A stretch of DNA of 64,000 nt from the NCBI RefSeq assembly GCF_000282475.1, contig NZ_AKJF01000208.1:1-64000 (forward strand). Reading direction: 5' to 3'. Positions within the stretch are counted from its first letter, which is position 1. Every line of letters begins with the position of its first letter. Source of the stretch: Pseudomonas sp. GM78 (GTDB lineage: Bacteria > Pseudomonadota > Gammaproteobacteria > Pseudomonadales > Pseudomonadaceae). This document shows positions 1 through 13,600 of the stretch, one piece after another. The position numbers and the translations under genes were made by a program. The notes under the pieces are model-generated. The model saw only the letters and a list, made by a program, of their open reading frames with translations, was not told the DNA's origin and ran no database searches.

Positions 1-105
1 GTAGGGGTTTTGTCTTTGTGCCCAGGAAAATCTGTCTGTTCGGGTTTCTATGCAACGGCTCGGGGCGTGGCTATCATGCGGGCCTCATTGTGAGGCGAGA
101 CTTGC

Positions 106-1065
106 ATGCTGACGTTGTTAAAGCTTCTTAAGGATGGCCGATTCCATTCGGGTCAGGCACTGGGCGCGGCCCTGGGTATCAGTCGCAGTGCTGTGTGGAA
201 GCAGCTTCAGCATCTTGAGGCTGAGTTGGGGTTATCCATTCACAAGGTTCGCGGGCGCGGCTATCAATTGGCGGCACCGTTGACACTGCTTGATCCTGTG
301 GAGATAGGGCGACTGTCTCCCTCTTGCAGTTGGCCGGCCCTGGTCTTCGACTCTATTGATTCCACCAATGCCGAAGCCTTGCGTGCCATCGAGCGGCACC
401 AGGCTGCGCCTTTTCTGGTGCTTGCCGAACGGCAAACTGCCGGACGCGGGCGGCGAGGGCGCAAGTGGGTCAGTCCATTCGCGGAGAATATCTATTACAG
501 CCTGGTTTTGCGTGTAGAAGGCGGTATGCGTCAGCTGGAAGGCTTGAGCCTTGTTGTGGGGCTCGCCGTCATGCAGGCCTTGCGCGAGCTTGGAGTTCCC
601 GGGGTGGGCTTGAAATGGCCCAATGATGTCCTGGTAGGGCAGAAGAAGATTGCGGGAATTCTGCTTGAGCTGGTAGGGGATCCTGCAGACGTCTGTCACG
701 TGGTGCTGGGTGTCGGAATTAATGTAAATATGCAGATGACCGATGAGGTCGACCAGCAATGGACATCCATGCGCCTGGAGTCGGGTAAGGCGTTTGATCG
801 CAACCGCCTGGTCGCGGAGCTGGGGGAGATGCTGCAGAAGTATCTGGCTCGCCATCAGGCCGAAGGATTCTCGGCGATCCAGGCTGAGTGGGAGCAGCAC
901 CACCTGTGGCAGGGGCGTGCGGTGTCGTTGATTGCGGGTGCAAACCAAATAAATGGCGAGGTGCTGGGCATCGATGGTCAGGGTGCACTGCGCTTGAAGG
1001 TGGATGGTGTGGAGAAAGTCTTCAGTGGCGGTGAGCTGAGTCTGAGGTTGCGTCATGATTCTTGA
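106..1065 (+). CDS. birA: Bifunctional biotin-protein ligase / biotin operon repressor BirA
   Basis: BirA activates biotin as biotinyl-AMP and attaches it to the biotin carrier protein of acetyl-CoA carboxylase; members with an N-terminal helix-turn-helix also repress biotin synthesis genes. The 319-residue product has both parts: a winged-helix region at about residues 1-55 ([10 protein letters not shown] recognition helix, then GRGYQL) and a catalytic domain with the biotinyl-AMP loop GRGRRGRKW near residue 110 and the KWPNDV motif near 168. Length fits the bifunctional class. The stop lies 11 nt inside coaX, so the two are probably co-transcribed. Start at ATG 106 gives the full HTH. Family and function are clear; DNA-binding activity is inferred from the HTH. 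Confidence 0.97.
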   Translation: MLTLLKLLKDGRFHSGQALGAALGISRSAVWKQLQHLEAELGLSIHKVRGRGYQLAAPLTLLDPVEIGRLSPSCSWPALVFDSIDSTNAEALRAIERHQAAPFLVLAERQTAGRGRRGRKWVSPFAENIYYSLVLRVEGGMRQLEGLSLVVGLAVMQALRELGVPGVGLKWPNDVLVGQKKIAGILLELVGDPADVCHVVLGVGINVNMQMTDEVDQQWTSMRLESGKAFDRNRLVAELGEMLQKYLARHQAEGFSAIQAEWEQHHLWQGRAVSLIAGANQINGEVLGIDGQGALRLKVDGVEKVFSGGELSLRLRHDS

Positions 1066-1804
1066 GCTCGACTGCGGAAATAGTTTCATCAAGTGGCGTG
1101 TGCTCAAGGCGGACGCCCGTCAGGTGGTGGGGGAGGGGGTTGTCGATTCCGACCTGGCGTTACTTGAGGGTGTGAAAGGGATTGAAGGCCTTGCGCTGCG
1201 GTTCTGTCGGTTGGTGAGTGTCAGGACTGCCGAAGAAACCGATGAATTGATTGCCCGGCTGAAGGCGGTCTTCGATATTTCAGTGGTCTGTGCGGCTCCC
1301 TCCAAGGAAGTGGCCGGTGTTCGTAACGGCTATGAAGAATTCGAGCGGCTCGGCCTTGATCGCTGGCTGGCGCTGCTAGGAGGCTTTCACCTGGCTTCTG
1401 GCGCGTGCCTGGTGCTTGATTTCGGTACGGCGGTGACCGCGGACTTCGTTTCCGGGGATGGTGAGCATCTCGGTGGGTTCATATGCCCTGGGATGCCGTT
1501 GATGCGAAATCAGCTGCGCACCCATACCCGCAAGATTCGTTATGGAGATCTTGCGGCTGAGCGCGCTTTGGAGCGTCTTGTTCCGGGGCGTACGACGGTC
1601 GAGGCGGTTGAGCGCGGGTGCCTGTTGATGCTTCGGGGGTTTGTGCTGACGCAGCTGGAGATGGCGCGGGGTCATTGGGGGGAGAACTTTACGGTGTTCC
1701 TCACCGGTGGCGATGCGGCGTTGGTTTCCGAGATGGTGCCTGAGGCTCGGGTGGTTCCCGATCTGGTGTTTGTCGGCTTGGCGATGGCATGCCCTTTGTC
1801 CTGA
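1055..1804 (+). CDS. coaX: Type III pantothenate kinase
   Basis: CoaX phosphorylates pantothenate in the first step of coenzyme A synthesis; the type III enzyme belongs to the ASKHA fold and is not inhibited by CoA. The 249-residue product opens with the phosphate-binding [11 protein letters not shown] motif (Asp6-x-Gly-Asn) and has the second family signature DFGTAVTAD near residue 125, followed by [10 protein letters not shown]. It overlaps birA by 11 nt and is followed after 7 nt by a small membrane-anchored SPOR-like gene, the same three-gene order as in P. aeruginosa. Function is assigned from family motifs with high confidence. Confidence 0.96.
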   Translation: MILELDCGNSFIKWRVLKADARQVVGEGVVDSDLALLEGVKGIEGLALRFCRLVSVRTAEETDELIARLKAVFDISVVCAAPSKEVAGVRNGYEEFERLGLDRWLALLGGFHLASGACLVLDFGTAVTADFVSGDGEHLGGFICPGMPLMRNQLRTHTRKIRYGDLAAERALERLVPGRTTVEAVERGCLLMLRGFVLTQLEMARGHWGENFTVFLTGGDAALVSEMVPEARVVPDLVFVGLAMACPLS

Positions 1805-1811
1805 GGTCTTT

Positions 1812-2252
1812 ATGCGTTGGTTGTTTCTGCTGCTGCTCGTTCTCAATGTGTTTTATTACATCTGGCATCAACAGGAGGCGCCCCTGCGTGCCAAGGACGT
1901 TACGCCCTTGAGCCTGTATCGCGGCTCTCAGCAGGACATACGTCTCTTGAGCGAGGCGACGGATGCGGCCAAGGACAAAGGAAAGGTGGCGCAGGCAGAG
2001 GCTGAATGCCTTTATCTGGGTGGATTTGTTCGTCAGGAGGTCGAACAGGCGCTTGAGCGCAGGCTGACCGGCATGGGTGTGAAGTATCAGCCGCTGCCTG
2101 CAAGTCCGACTGAACCCCCGGCGTACTGGGTTCGCGTGGCCCCTGAAAGCAAGCGTTGGCTGGATGACTTGCAGCTGATAAACCTTTCTAGAGAATTCAA
2201 TGAGTTAAAACATAAAATAATGCTGTGTGGGGGGGTTGCACCCACCGAATAG
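1812..2252 (+). CDS. Small membrane-anchored SPOR-like domain protein
   Basis: A 146-residue protein of unknown exact role. The start at ATG 1812 is preferred over upstream in-frame starts because it leaves a 7-nt gap after coaX and begins directly with a hydrophobic anchor (residues 1-17, MRWLFLLLLVLNVFYYI). The rest is soluble and probably periplasmic. Residues about 60-140 have the pattern of a SPOR domain (CLYLGGF, a repeated AL/L spacing, then YWVRVAP), a fold that binds denuded peptidoglycan at division septa in other proteins. The SPOR match is weak and from pattern only. It is the third gene of the birA-coaX unit. Its last codons overlap a possible promoter for the tRNA cluster. Confidence 0.75.
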   Translation: MRWLFLLLLVLNVFYYIWHQQEAPLRAKDVTPLSLYRGSQQDIRLLSEATDAAKDKGKVAQAEAECLYLGGFVRQEVEQALERRLTGMGVKYQPLPASPTEPPAYWVRVAPESKRWLDDLQLINLSREFNELKHKIMLCGGVAPTE

Positions 2253-2264
2253 TTTGCATAGAAT
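2236..2264 (+). promoter_or_regulatory. Possible upstream promoter of the tRNA cluster
   Basis: TTGCAC (2236-2241) and TAGAAT (2259-2264) are separated by 17 bp, a good sigma70 arrangement. It overlaps the end of the SPOR-like gene and lies about 130 bp before tRNA-Tyr, so it would be a second, distal promoter. Seen by eye only. Confidence 0.4.
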
Positions 2265-2354
2265 GGCGCCCGCTCCACAGCGAAGACCTAAAGCGGTCAA
2301 CGAGGTGAAGCGAGGTCAACGCAGATAAGCTCAGGATTTTAATGAGAAAAATGC

Positions 2355-2382
2355 TTGACAGAAGGCTGGCATGATGTAGAAT
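2355..2382 (+). promoter_or_regulatory. Promoter of the tRNA-Tyr/Gly/Thr cluster
   Basis: Consensus -35 TTGACA (2355-2360) and -10 TAGAAT (2377-2382) with 16-bp spacing, ending 13 bp before the mature 5' end of tRNA-Tyr. Strength and position fit a stable-RNA promoter. Confidence 0.75.
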
Positions 2383-2395
2383 GCCGGCTCGCTTA

Positions 2396-2481
<86 letters not shown>

Positions 2482-2504
2482 TTTTAGCGAGAGCTGCAAG
2501 CCTC

Positions 2505-2578
<74 letters not shown>

Positions 2579-2604
2579 AGTTTGCAGGTTTTGCACAGTG
2601 TTAC

Positions 2605-2680
2605 GCTCTTGTAGCTCAGTTGGTAGAGCACACCCTTGGTAAGGGTGAGGTCAGCGGTTCAAATCCGCTCAAGAGCTCCA
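2605..2680 (+). tRNA. tRNA-Thr (anticodon GGT)
   Basis: A 76-nt tRNA with encoded CCA. The acceptor GCTCTTG pairs with CAAGAGC; the anticodon loop CTTGGTA gives GGT. It is the last of the tandem cluster. In many gammaproteobacteria it is followed by a tuf gene, which is missing here. Confidence 0.97.
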
Positions 2681-2684
2681 TATA

Positions 2685-2718
2685 ACAAGGCAGATATGAA
2701 AATATCTGCCTTTGTTTT
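2685..2718 (+). terminator. Rho-independent terminator after tRNA-Thr
   Basis: A near-perfect stem of about 13 bp (2685-2697 with 2702-2715) closed by a GAAA loop and running into a T-rich stretch. It closes the tRNA-Tyr-Gly-Thr transcript. Confidence 0.8.
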
Positions 2719-2800
2719 AATGGTCTGGTTGTGTTTCGTTGTTCCGGGGATGGATTTTGAATCCGGTGCTGGTGAGGCGCAAAGGCCATTGAGTAAAATG

Positions 2801-2829
2801 TTGTAAAGTCTTTTTCGGGCCGGCATAAT
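2801..2829 (+). promoter_or_regulatory. Promoter of tRNA-Trp-secE-nusG
   Basis: TTGTAA (2801-2806) and CATAAT (2824-2829) are separated by 17 bp, 20 bp before tRNA-Trp. It is the only good promoter between the tRNA-Thr terminator and secE, so it should drive tRNA-Trp, secE and nusG together. Confidence 0.6.
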
Positions 2830-2849
2830 GGTCGGCCTGATTTTGTTTT

Positions 2850-2925
2850 AGGTCAGTAGCTCAATTGGCAGAGCGACGGTCTCCAAAACCGTAGGTTGGG
2901 GGTTCGATTCCCTCCTGACCTGCCA
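2850..2925 (+). tRNA. tRNA-Trp (anticodon CCA)
   Basis: A 76-nt tRNA with encoded CCA. The acceptor AGGTCAG pairs with CTGACCT; the anticodon loop CTCCAAA gives CCA; the T arm GGGTTCGATTCCC is intact. It lies 45 nt before secE and probably shares its transcript. Confidence 0.97.
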
Positions 2926-2970
2926 GATTCACCAGGTGTGTCTGGCTTTCTTTTCACAGGATCTTCATAG

Positions 2971-3339
2971 ATGACTCCTAAAGCTGAAGCTCAAGGCTCG
3001 CGCTTCGATCTGCTCAAGTGGCTAGTAGTAGTCGCTTTGGTGGTTGTTGGCGTTGTTGGCAATCAGTATTACTCTGCTTCGCCGATCCTGTACCGCGTGC
3101 TTGCTTTGCTTGTGATTGCTGCTGTAGCTGCCTTTGTAGGCCTGCAGACGGTCAAGGGCAAGTCTTTCTTTGTACTGGTTAAGGAAGCGCGCACCGAGAT
3201 TCGTAAAGTCGTATGGCCAACTCGCCAAGAAACCACGCAGACCACGTTGATCGTTGTGGCTGTTGTCCTGGTTATGGCGTTGCTGTTGTGGGGGCTTGAT
3301 TCCCTGCTCGGCTGGCTTGTTTCCTTGATTGTCGGCTAA
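2971..3339 (+). CDS. secE: Preprotein translocase subunit SecE
   Basis: SecE is the small essential subunit that clamps the SecY channel in the inner membrane. The 122-residue product has three hydrophobic segments (about residues 16-36, 41-59 and 92-118), the enterobacterial/pseudomonad three-span type, with the conserved amphipathic stretch VKEARTEIRKVVWPTRQET at about 69-88 before the last span. It follows tRNA-Trp and precedes nusG by 9 nt, the usual secE-nusG pair. Assignment is secure. Confidence 0.97.
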   Translation: MTPKAEAQGSRFDLLKWLVVVALVVVGVVGNQYYSASPILYRVLALLVIAAVAAFVGLQTVKGKSFFVLVKEARTEIRKVVWPTRQETTQTTLIVVAVVLVMALLLWGLDSLLGWLVSLIVG

Positions 3340-3348
3340 GGGTGTCCC

Positions 3349-3882
3349 GTGGCTAAGCGTTGGTACGTTGTGCATGCTTACTCCGGTTACGAGAAGCATG
3401 TCATGCGCTCGCTGATCGAGCGCGTAAAGCTGGCTGGCATGGAAGATGGCTTCGGCGAGATTCTGGTTCCCACTGAAGAAGTGGTTGAAATGCGTAATGG
3501 CCAGAAGCGCAAGAGCGAGCGTAAGTTCTTCCCTGGTTATGTGCTGGTCCAGATGGACATGAACGAGGGTACTTGGCACTTGGTCAAGGATACTCCTCGT
3601 GTGATGGGTTTCATCGGCGGTACTGCCGATAAGCCTGCACCGATTACAGATAAAGAAGCAGAAGCGATTCTGCGTCGCGTTGCTGATGGTAGCGACAAGC
3701 CGAAGCCGAAGACGTTGTTCGAGCCGGGCGAGTCGGTACGTGTCAACGACGGTCCGTTTGCCGATTTCACCGGCACGGTCGAAGAGGTCAACTACGAAAA
3801 GAGCCGGATTCAGGTCGCGGTGCTCATTTTCGGACGCTCTACCCCGGTAGAGCTGGAGTTCAGTCAGGTCGAAAAGGTCTAA
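3349..3882 (+). CDS. nusG: Transcription termination/antitermination factor NusG
   Basis: NusG binds RNA polymerase, suppresses pausing, and links it to Rho or to ribosomal protein S10. The 177-residue product has the NGN domain at residues 1-120 ([13 protein letters not shown] at the start, FFPGYVLV near 60) and a C-terminal KOW domain ([13 protein letters not shown] near 135). It uses a GTG start at 3349, needed to give the conserved N-terminus. It is co-transcribed with secE and followed by a strong hairpin before rplK. Confidence 0.97.
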   Translation: MAKRWYVVHAYSGYEKHVMRSLIERVKLAGMEDGFGEILVPTEEVVEMRNGQKRKSERKFFPGYVLVQMDMNEGTWHLVKDTPRVMGFIGGTADKPAPITDKEAEAILRRVADGSDKPKPKTLFEPGESVRVNDGPFADFTGTVEEVNYEKSRIQVAVLIFGRSTPVELEFSQVEKV

Positions 3883-3897
3883 CTGAGCAAGCATCCC

Positions 3898-3926
3898 AAC
3901 CCCGCAGCCTTAGGCTGTGGGGTTTT
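3898..3926 (+). terminator. Terminator after nusG
   Basis: A 12-bp stem, 3898-3909 with 3913-3924 (one mismatch or wobble), with loop TTA and then TTTTG. It separates secE-nusG from rplK and may be only partly efficient, since no clear promoter was seen in the 73 nt before rplK. Confidence 0.65.
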
Positions 3927-3999
3927 GTCGTCACTGGGATAAACGCGCAAGTAACCGGGGAGCCTTTCGAGGCGTTTGAACCCGTAATTGGAGTGCCTC

Positions 4000-4431
4000 A
4001 TGGCCAAGAAGATTACCGCTTACATCAAGCTGCAAGTGAAGGCCGCTCAGGCTAACCCAAGCCCACCTGTTGGTCCTGCTCTGGGTCAGCACGGCGTGAA
4101 CATCATGGAATTCTGCAAGGCTTTCAACGCCCGTACTCAGGGTCTTGAGCCAGGTCTGCCGACTCCAGTGATTATCACTGTCTACAGCGACCGTAGCTTC
4201 ACGTTCGAAACCAAATCCACCCCTGCTTCGGTTCTGCTGAAGAAGGCGGCCGGTCTGACTAGCGGTTCCGCTCGTCCGAACACCGTTAAGGTTGGCACTG
4301 TAACCCGTGCTCAGCTGGAAGAAATCGCGAAAACCAAAAACGCGGATCTGACTGCAGCTGATATGGAAGCAGCCGTGCGTACTATCGCCGGTTCTGCTCG
4401 TAGCATGGGCCTTAACGTGGAGGGTGTGTAA
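4000..4431 (+). CDS. rplK: 50S ribosomal protein L11
   Basis: L11 binds 23S rRNA at the GTPase-associated centre, next to the L10-L7/L12 stalk, and is needed for RelA activation. The 143-residue product starts [18 protein letters not shown] and has the proline-rich [21 protein letters not shown] segment near residues 20-40 and the C-terminal rRNA-binding domain ending [12 protein letters not shown] 4000 was chosen over an in-frame ATG 12 nt upstream because it matches the family N-terminus. Its stop shares one base with the rplA start, indicating translational coupling. Confidence 0.97.
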   Translation: MAKKITAYIKLQVKAAQANPSPPVGPALGQHGVNIMEFCKAFNARTQGLEPGLPTPVIITVYSDRSFTFETKSTPASVLLKKAAGLTSGSARPNTVKVGTVTRAQLEEIAKTKNADLTAADMEAAVRTIAGSARSMGLNVEGV

Positions 4432-5126
4432 TGGCTAAGCTGACCAAGCGTCAAAAGGCTATCGCCGGCAAAATCGAAGCAGGCAAGGCCTACAACTTTG
4501 TAGACGCTGCTGCTCTGCTGGCTGAGCTGTCGACTGTCAAGTTCAGCGAGTCGTTCGACGTTGCTGTAAACCTGGGTGTTGACCCGCGTAAATCCGACCA
4601 GGTCGTTCGTAGCGCTACTGTGCTGCCACACGGCACTGGCAAGACCGTTCGCGTTGCTGTGTTCACCCAAGGTCCAGCTGCTGAAGCCGCTCTGGCTGCC
4701 GGCGCTGACCGTGTAGGCATGGACGACCTGGCTGCCGAAATGAAAGGCGGCGACTTGAACTACGACGTAGTGATCGCATCCCCGGATGCCATGCGCGTTG
4801 TAGGTCAACTGGGTCAGATCCTCGGTCCACGTGGCCTGATGCCTAACCCTAAAGTCGGCACCGTAACTCCAGACGTAGCCACCGCGGTTAAAAACGCCAA
4901 GGCTGGTCAGGTTCGTTATCGCACCGACAAAAACGGCATCATCCACACTTCCGTTGGCAAGATCGGCTTCGACGCCGTCAAGCTGAAGGAAAACGTTGAA
5001 GCCCTGATCGCTGACCTGAAGCGTATCAAGCCAGCTTCCTCGAAAGGCATCTACGTCAAGCGCGTTACCCTGAGCACCACTATGGGCCCAGGTCTGGTCA
5101 TCGACCAAAGCTCGCTCGACGCGTAA
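4431..5126 (+). CDS. rplA: 50S ribosomal protein L1
   Basis: L1 forms the mobile stalk at the ribosomal E site; in E. coli it also represses translation of the L11-L1 mRNA. The 231-residue product has the two-domain L1 layout with the hinge signature [14 protein letters not shown] near residues 131-144. ATG 4431 overlaps the rplK stop by one base, the arrangement on which coupled L1 feedback depends in E. coli; that regulation is inferred here. It is followed by a small hairpin (about 5134-5150) and the L10 leader. Confidence 0.97.
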   Translation: MAKLTKRQKAIAGKIEAGKAYNFVDAAALLAELSTVKFSESFDVAVNLGVDPRKSDQVVRSATVLPHGTGKTVRVAVFTQGPAAEAALAAGADRVGMDDLAAEMKGGDLNYDVVIASPDAMRVVGQLGQILGPRGLMPNPKVGTVTPDVATAVKNAKAGQVRYRTDKNGIIHTSVGKIGFDAVKLKENVEALIADLKRIKPASSKGIYVKRVTLSTTMGPGLVIDQSSLDA

Positions 5127-5154
5127 GACACAGATTGGCGCAAGCGATTGCGCC

Positions 5155-5320
5155 AGTTGAAAAATTGGGGTCCCTGCCTGGCGGGGGCTATCCAAGACCG
5201 TAGGCGACGTAAGTCTTAAACCACAAGCCTACGCAGATGGTGCTCCCGGTTCCTTACCGAATCAGACACCAAAACGACATTCGGTTTCGATCGAATGAAA
5301 CGGTAACAAGCAGGAGTTAA
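5155..5320 (+). promoter_or_regulatory. rplJ (L10) autoregulatory leader
   Basis: The 198 nt between rplA and rplJ contain a structured stretch resembling the gammaproteobacterial L10 leader. It carries a GGGGGCTATCC block, the core AGTCTTAAACCACAAG, and complementary elements GTAGGCG and GCCTACG that can pair, then GGTGCTCCCGGTTCC. In E. coli the L10-(L7/L12)4 complex binds such a leader and blocks rplJL translation. The assignment rests on position and recalled resemblance, not on a covariance search. Confidence 0.65.
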
Positions 5321-5324
5321 ACCC

Positions 5325-5825
5325 GTGGCAATTAAACTCGAAGACAAGAAGGCCATCGTCGCTGAAGTCAACGAGGCTGCCAAAGTCGCTCTGTCCGCTG
5401 TCGTGGCTGATGCCCGTGGCGTAACAGTAGGCGCAATGACCGGACTCCGTAAAGAGGCTCGTGAAGCTGGCGTTTACGTACGTGTTGTACGTAACACCCT
5501 GCTCAAACGCGCCGTTGCTGACACTGAATTCAGTGTTCTCAACGACGTGTTCAGCGGCCCTACCCTGATTGCATTCTCCAAGGAACATCCAGGCGCTGCT
5601 GCCCGGATTTTCAAAGAGTTCGCAAAGGGTCAGAACAAGTTCGAGATCAAGGCAGCTGCGTTCGAGGGCAAGTTCCTCGCAGCTAACCAAATCGACGTAC
5701 TGGCAACCTTGCCGACCCGTGACGAAGCAATTTCTCAGCTGATGAGCGTGATTCAAGGCGCTACCAGCAAATTGGCTCGTACTCTGGCGGCAATTCGCGA
5801 CCAGAAAGAAGCTGCTGCAGCCTAA
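5325..5825 (+). CDS. rplJ: 50S ribosomal protein L10
   Basis: L10 is the base of the ribosomal stalk: its N-terminal domain binds 23S rRNA with L11, and its C-terminal helix carries the L7/L12 dimers. The 166-residue product begins [19 protein letters not shown] and contains the typical [14 protein letters not shown] segment near residues 50-65. It starts with GTG at 5325 behind GCAGGAG. It is preceded by a long structured leader and followed by rplL after 75 nt, which has a T-rich tract but no obvious strong terminator. Confidence 0.97.
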   Translation: MAIKLEDKKAIVAEVNEAAKVALSAVVADARGVTVGAMTGLRKEAREAGVYVRVVRNTLLKRAVADTEFSVLNDVFSGPTLIAFSKEHPGAAARIFKEFAKGQNKFEIKAAAFEGKFLAANQIDVLATLPTRDEAISQLMSVIQGATSKLARTLAAIRDQKEAAAA

Positions 5826-5900
5826 GGCTCGTCAACTTCTCGCGTTTTTTGTTTTTTTCGATGGTCGCGTAGGCCGTCCCCAATATCAGGAATTAGATTC

Positions 5901-6266
5901 ATGTCTATCTCTCAGAACGATATCCTTGAAGCAGTTGGCAACATGTCCGTAATGGAAGTTGTTGAGCTGATCAAAGCTTTCGAAGAAAAATTCGGCGTTA
6001 CCGCTGCTGCTGCATCGGCAGGTCCTGCCGTTGCTGCTGCCGTTGCTGAAGAGCAAACCGAATTCAACGTCATGCTGACCGAAGCTGGCGAGAAGAAAGT
6101 TAACGTGATCAAGGCTGTACGTGAACTGACCGGTCTGGGCCTGAAAGAAGCCAAGGCTGTAGTTGACGGCGCTCCTGCCATGGTTCTGGAAGCTGTTGCC
6201 AAAGACGCAGCTGACAAAGCCAAAGCAGTACTGGAAGAAGCAGGCGCTAAAGTCGAGCTGAAGTAA
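5901..6266 (+). CDS. rplL: 50S ribosomal protein L7/L12
   Basis: L7/L12 is the multicopy stalk protein that recruits translation GTPases. The 121-residue product has the three expected parts: an N-terminal dimerisation helix pair (residues 1-32), a flexible Ala-rich hinge (about 33-52, [17 protein letters not shown]) and the globular C-terminal factor-binding domain ([17 protein letters not shown]). It lies between rplJ and an attenuator-like hairpin before rpoB, so it can be made in excess of L10 and of RNA polymerase. Confidence 0.98.
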   Translation: MSISQNDILEAVGNMSVMEVVELIKAFEEKFGVTAAAASAGPAVAAAVAEEQTEFNVMLTEAGEKKVNVIKAVRELTGLGLKEAKAVVDGAPAMVLEAVAKDAADKAKAVLEEAGAKVELK

Positions 6267-6312
6267 GCTTCGACTTTGCGTCTCCAGCCCGAGCGTTAAG
6301 CGACAGGCTGAT

Positions 6313-6342
6313 GGCTGGTGGCTCTTGCCACCGGCCTTTTTC
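6313..6342 (+). terminator. rplL-rpoB intergenic attenuator-like hairpin
   Basis: A 10-bp stem, 6313-6322 with 6327-6336 (one G-T wobble), with loop TCTT and then five T. It sits in the 220-nt gap between rplL and rpoB. By analogy with E. coli it would terminate most transcripts and let a fraction read into rpoBC. Read-through is inferred; no rpoB promoter was obvious downstream. Confidence 0.7.
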
Positions 6343-6486
6343 CGTTATTGGCAGCCGACTGGGTCGGTGCCGGTAACGAGCTGTAACCACCCGATGCGGT
6401 GGCGCAAACCATGGGGTTTGCACGATTTTCTGGCTGCTCCCGTCGGGAGGGGCCAAACAAGCAGGTGACCAAGCTGGGGAACGCTG

Positions 6487-10560
<4,074 letters not shown>

Positions 10561-10624
10561 CACGTGACGCGAATCGAGAGCGGGGCAGCACTGCCCGCTC
10601 TCTGCTCCGCCAGGAGGAAAGGCC

Positions 10625-13600
10625 TTGAAAGACCTACTGAATTTGCTGAAAAACCAGGGTCAAGTCGAAGAGTTCGACGCCATCCGTATCGGATTGGCAT
10701 CGCCTGAGATGATCCGTTCGTGGTCGTTCGGTGAAGTTAAAAAGCCGGAAACCATCAACTACCGTACGTTCAAACCTGAGCGTGACGGCCTGTTCTGCGC
10801 CAAGATCTTTGGCCCGGTAAAGGATTACGAGTGCCTGTGCGGTAAGTACAAGCGCTTGAAGCACCGTGGCGTAATCTGCGAGAAGTGCGGCGTTGAAGTC
10901 GCGCTGGCAAAAGTTCGTCGTGAGCGCATGGCGCACATCGAACTGGCCTCGCCAGTTGCCCACATCTGGTTCCTGAAATCGCTGCCGTCCCGTATCGGCT
11001 TGCTGATGGACATGACCCTGCGTGATATCGAACGCGTTCTCTACTTCGAGAGCTATGTCGTTATCGATCCAGGCATGACGACCCTTGAAAAAGGTCAGCT
11101 GCTCAACGACGAGCAGTACTTCGAAGCGCTGGAAGAGTTCGGCGACGATTTCGATGCCCGCATGGGTGCCGAGGCTGTCCGCGAACTGCTGCACGCTATC
11201 GACCTGGAGCACGAGATTGGCCGCCTGCGTGAAGAGATTCCGCAAACCAACTCCGAAACCAAGATCAAGAAGCTGTCCAAGCGTCTGAAGTTGATGGAAG
11301 CCTTCCAGGGTTCCGGCAACCTGCCAGAGTGGATGGTGCTGACCGTTCTGCCGGTTCTGCCGCCAGATCTGCGTCCACTGGTCCCGCTGGATGGCGGTCG
11401 CTTCGCGACTTCCGACCTCAACGATCTGTATCGTCGAGTGATCAACCGTAACAACCGCTTGAAGCGCCTGCTGGATCTGTCCGCTCCGGACATCATCGTG
11501 CGCAACGAAAAGCGTATGTTGCAGGAAGCTGTCGACGCACTGCTCGACAACGGCCGTCGTGGCCGCGCTATCACCGGTTCCAACAAGCGTCCTCTGAAAT
11601 CCCTGGCTGACATGATCAAGGGTAAGCAGGGTCGTTTCCGTCAGAACTTGCTCGGTAAGCGTGTTGACTACTCCGGTCGTTCGGTAATTACCGTAGGTCC
11701 GACCCTGCGTCTGCACCAGTGCGGTCTGCCGAAGAAGATGGCTCTGGAACTGTTCAAGCCGTTCATTTTCGGCAAGCTGGAAATGCGTGGTCTCGCTACC
11801 ACCATTAAAGCCGCCAAGAAGATGGTCGAGCGCGAGCTGCCAGAAGTTTGGGACGTTCTCGCTGAAGTGATTCGCGAACACCCGGTTCTCCTCAACCGTG
11901 CACCGACCCTTCACCGTCTGGGTATCCAGGCGTTTGAACCGGTACTGATCGAAGGTAAGGCTATCCAGCTGCACCCTCTGGTCTGCGCCGCGTACAACGC
12001 CGACTTCGACGGCGACCAAATGGCCGTGCACGTACCGCTGACGCTGGAAGCCCAGCTCGAAGCGCGTGCGTTGATGATGTCGACCAACAACATTCTGTCG
12101 CCAGCCAACGGTGAGCCAATCATCGTTCCGTCGCAGGACGTTGTATTGGGTCTGTACTACATGACGCGTGAAGCGATCAACGCCAAGGGCGAAGGTCGTG
12201 TGTTCGCGGATCTGCAGGAAGTTGACCGTGTGTTCCGTGCTGGCGAAGCCGCACTGCACGCCAAGGTCAAAGTTCGGATCAACGAAACCGTCAACGACCG
12301 TGATGGCGGCAGCGTGACCAACACCCGTATCGTCGACACCACTGTCGGCCGTGCGCTGTTGTTCCAGGTTGTGCCAAAAGGTCTGTCGTACGACGTCGTC
12401 AACCTGCCGATGAAGAAAAAGGCGATCTCCAAGCTGATCAACCAGTGCTACCGCGTGGTTGGTCTGAAAGAGACCGTGATCTTCGCTGACCAGTTGATGT
12501 ACACCGGTTTTGCCTATTCGACCATTTCCGGCGTTTCCATCGGTGTTAACGACTTCGTTATCCCGGATGAAAAAGCCCGCATCATCGGTGCTGCCACCGA
12601 CGAAGTGAAAGAGATCGAAAGTCAGTACGCCTCCGGCCTGGTAACCCAGGGCGAGAAGTACAACAAAGTGATCGACCTTTGGTCCAAGGCGAACGACGAA
12701 GTTTCCAAGGCGATGATGGCCAACCTCTCGAAAGAGAAAGTCATCGACCGTCATGGTGTCGAAGTCGACCAAGAGTCCTTCAACTCGATGTACATGATGG
12801 CTGACTCGGGTGCGCGGGGTTCCGCAGCACAGATCCGTCAGTTGGCCGGTATGCGTGGCCTGATGGCCAAGCCGGACGGCTCCATCATCGAAACGCCGAT
12901 TACTGCGAACTTCCGTGAAGGTTTGAGCGTACTCCAGTACTTCATCTCCACTCACGGTGCTCGTAAAGGTCTGGCGGATACCGCGTTGAAAACGGCGAAC
13001 TCGGGTTACCTGACCCGTCGTCTGGTAGACGTGGCGCAAGACCTGGTTGTAACCGAGATCGATTGCGGCACCGAACACGGCCTGCTGATGACTCCGCACA
13101 TTGAAGGCGGTGACGTTGTAGAGCCTTTGGGTGAGCGCGTATTGGGTCGTGTTATCGCCCGTGACGTATTCAAGCCAGGTACCGAGGACGTCATCGTTCC
13201 TGCCGGCACCCTGGTCGACGAGAAGTGGGTCGAGTTCATCGAACTCAACAGCATCGACGAAGTGATCGTACGTTCGCCGATCAGCTGCGAAACCCGTTTC
13301 GGTATCTGCGCCAAGTGCTACGGTCGCGACCTGGCTCGTGGTCACCAGGTGAACATCGGTGAAGCGGTCGGCGTTATCGCTGCCCAGTCCATCGGTGAGC
13401 CGGGTACCCAGCTGACGATGCGTACGTTCCACATCGGTGGTGCGGCAAGCCGGACCTCCGCAGCCGACAGCGTTCAGGTGAAGAATGGCGGTACCGTCCG
13501 TCTGCACAACCTGAAACACGTTGAGCGAGTGGATGGCCACCTGGTTGCTGTGTCCCGTTCCGGTGAGCTGGCCATCGCTGATGACTTCGGTCGTGAGCGT

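Noticed and set aside
1-105. Remnant of an rRNA operon before birA
   Set aside because: No recognisable 5S or 23S sequence; only a possible TATCAT -10 at 72-77 without a clear -35. Nothing firm can be called.
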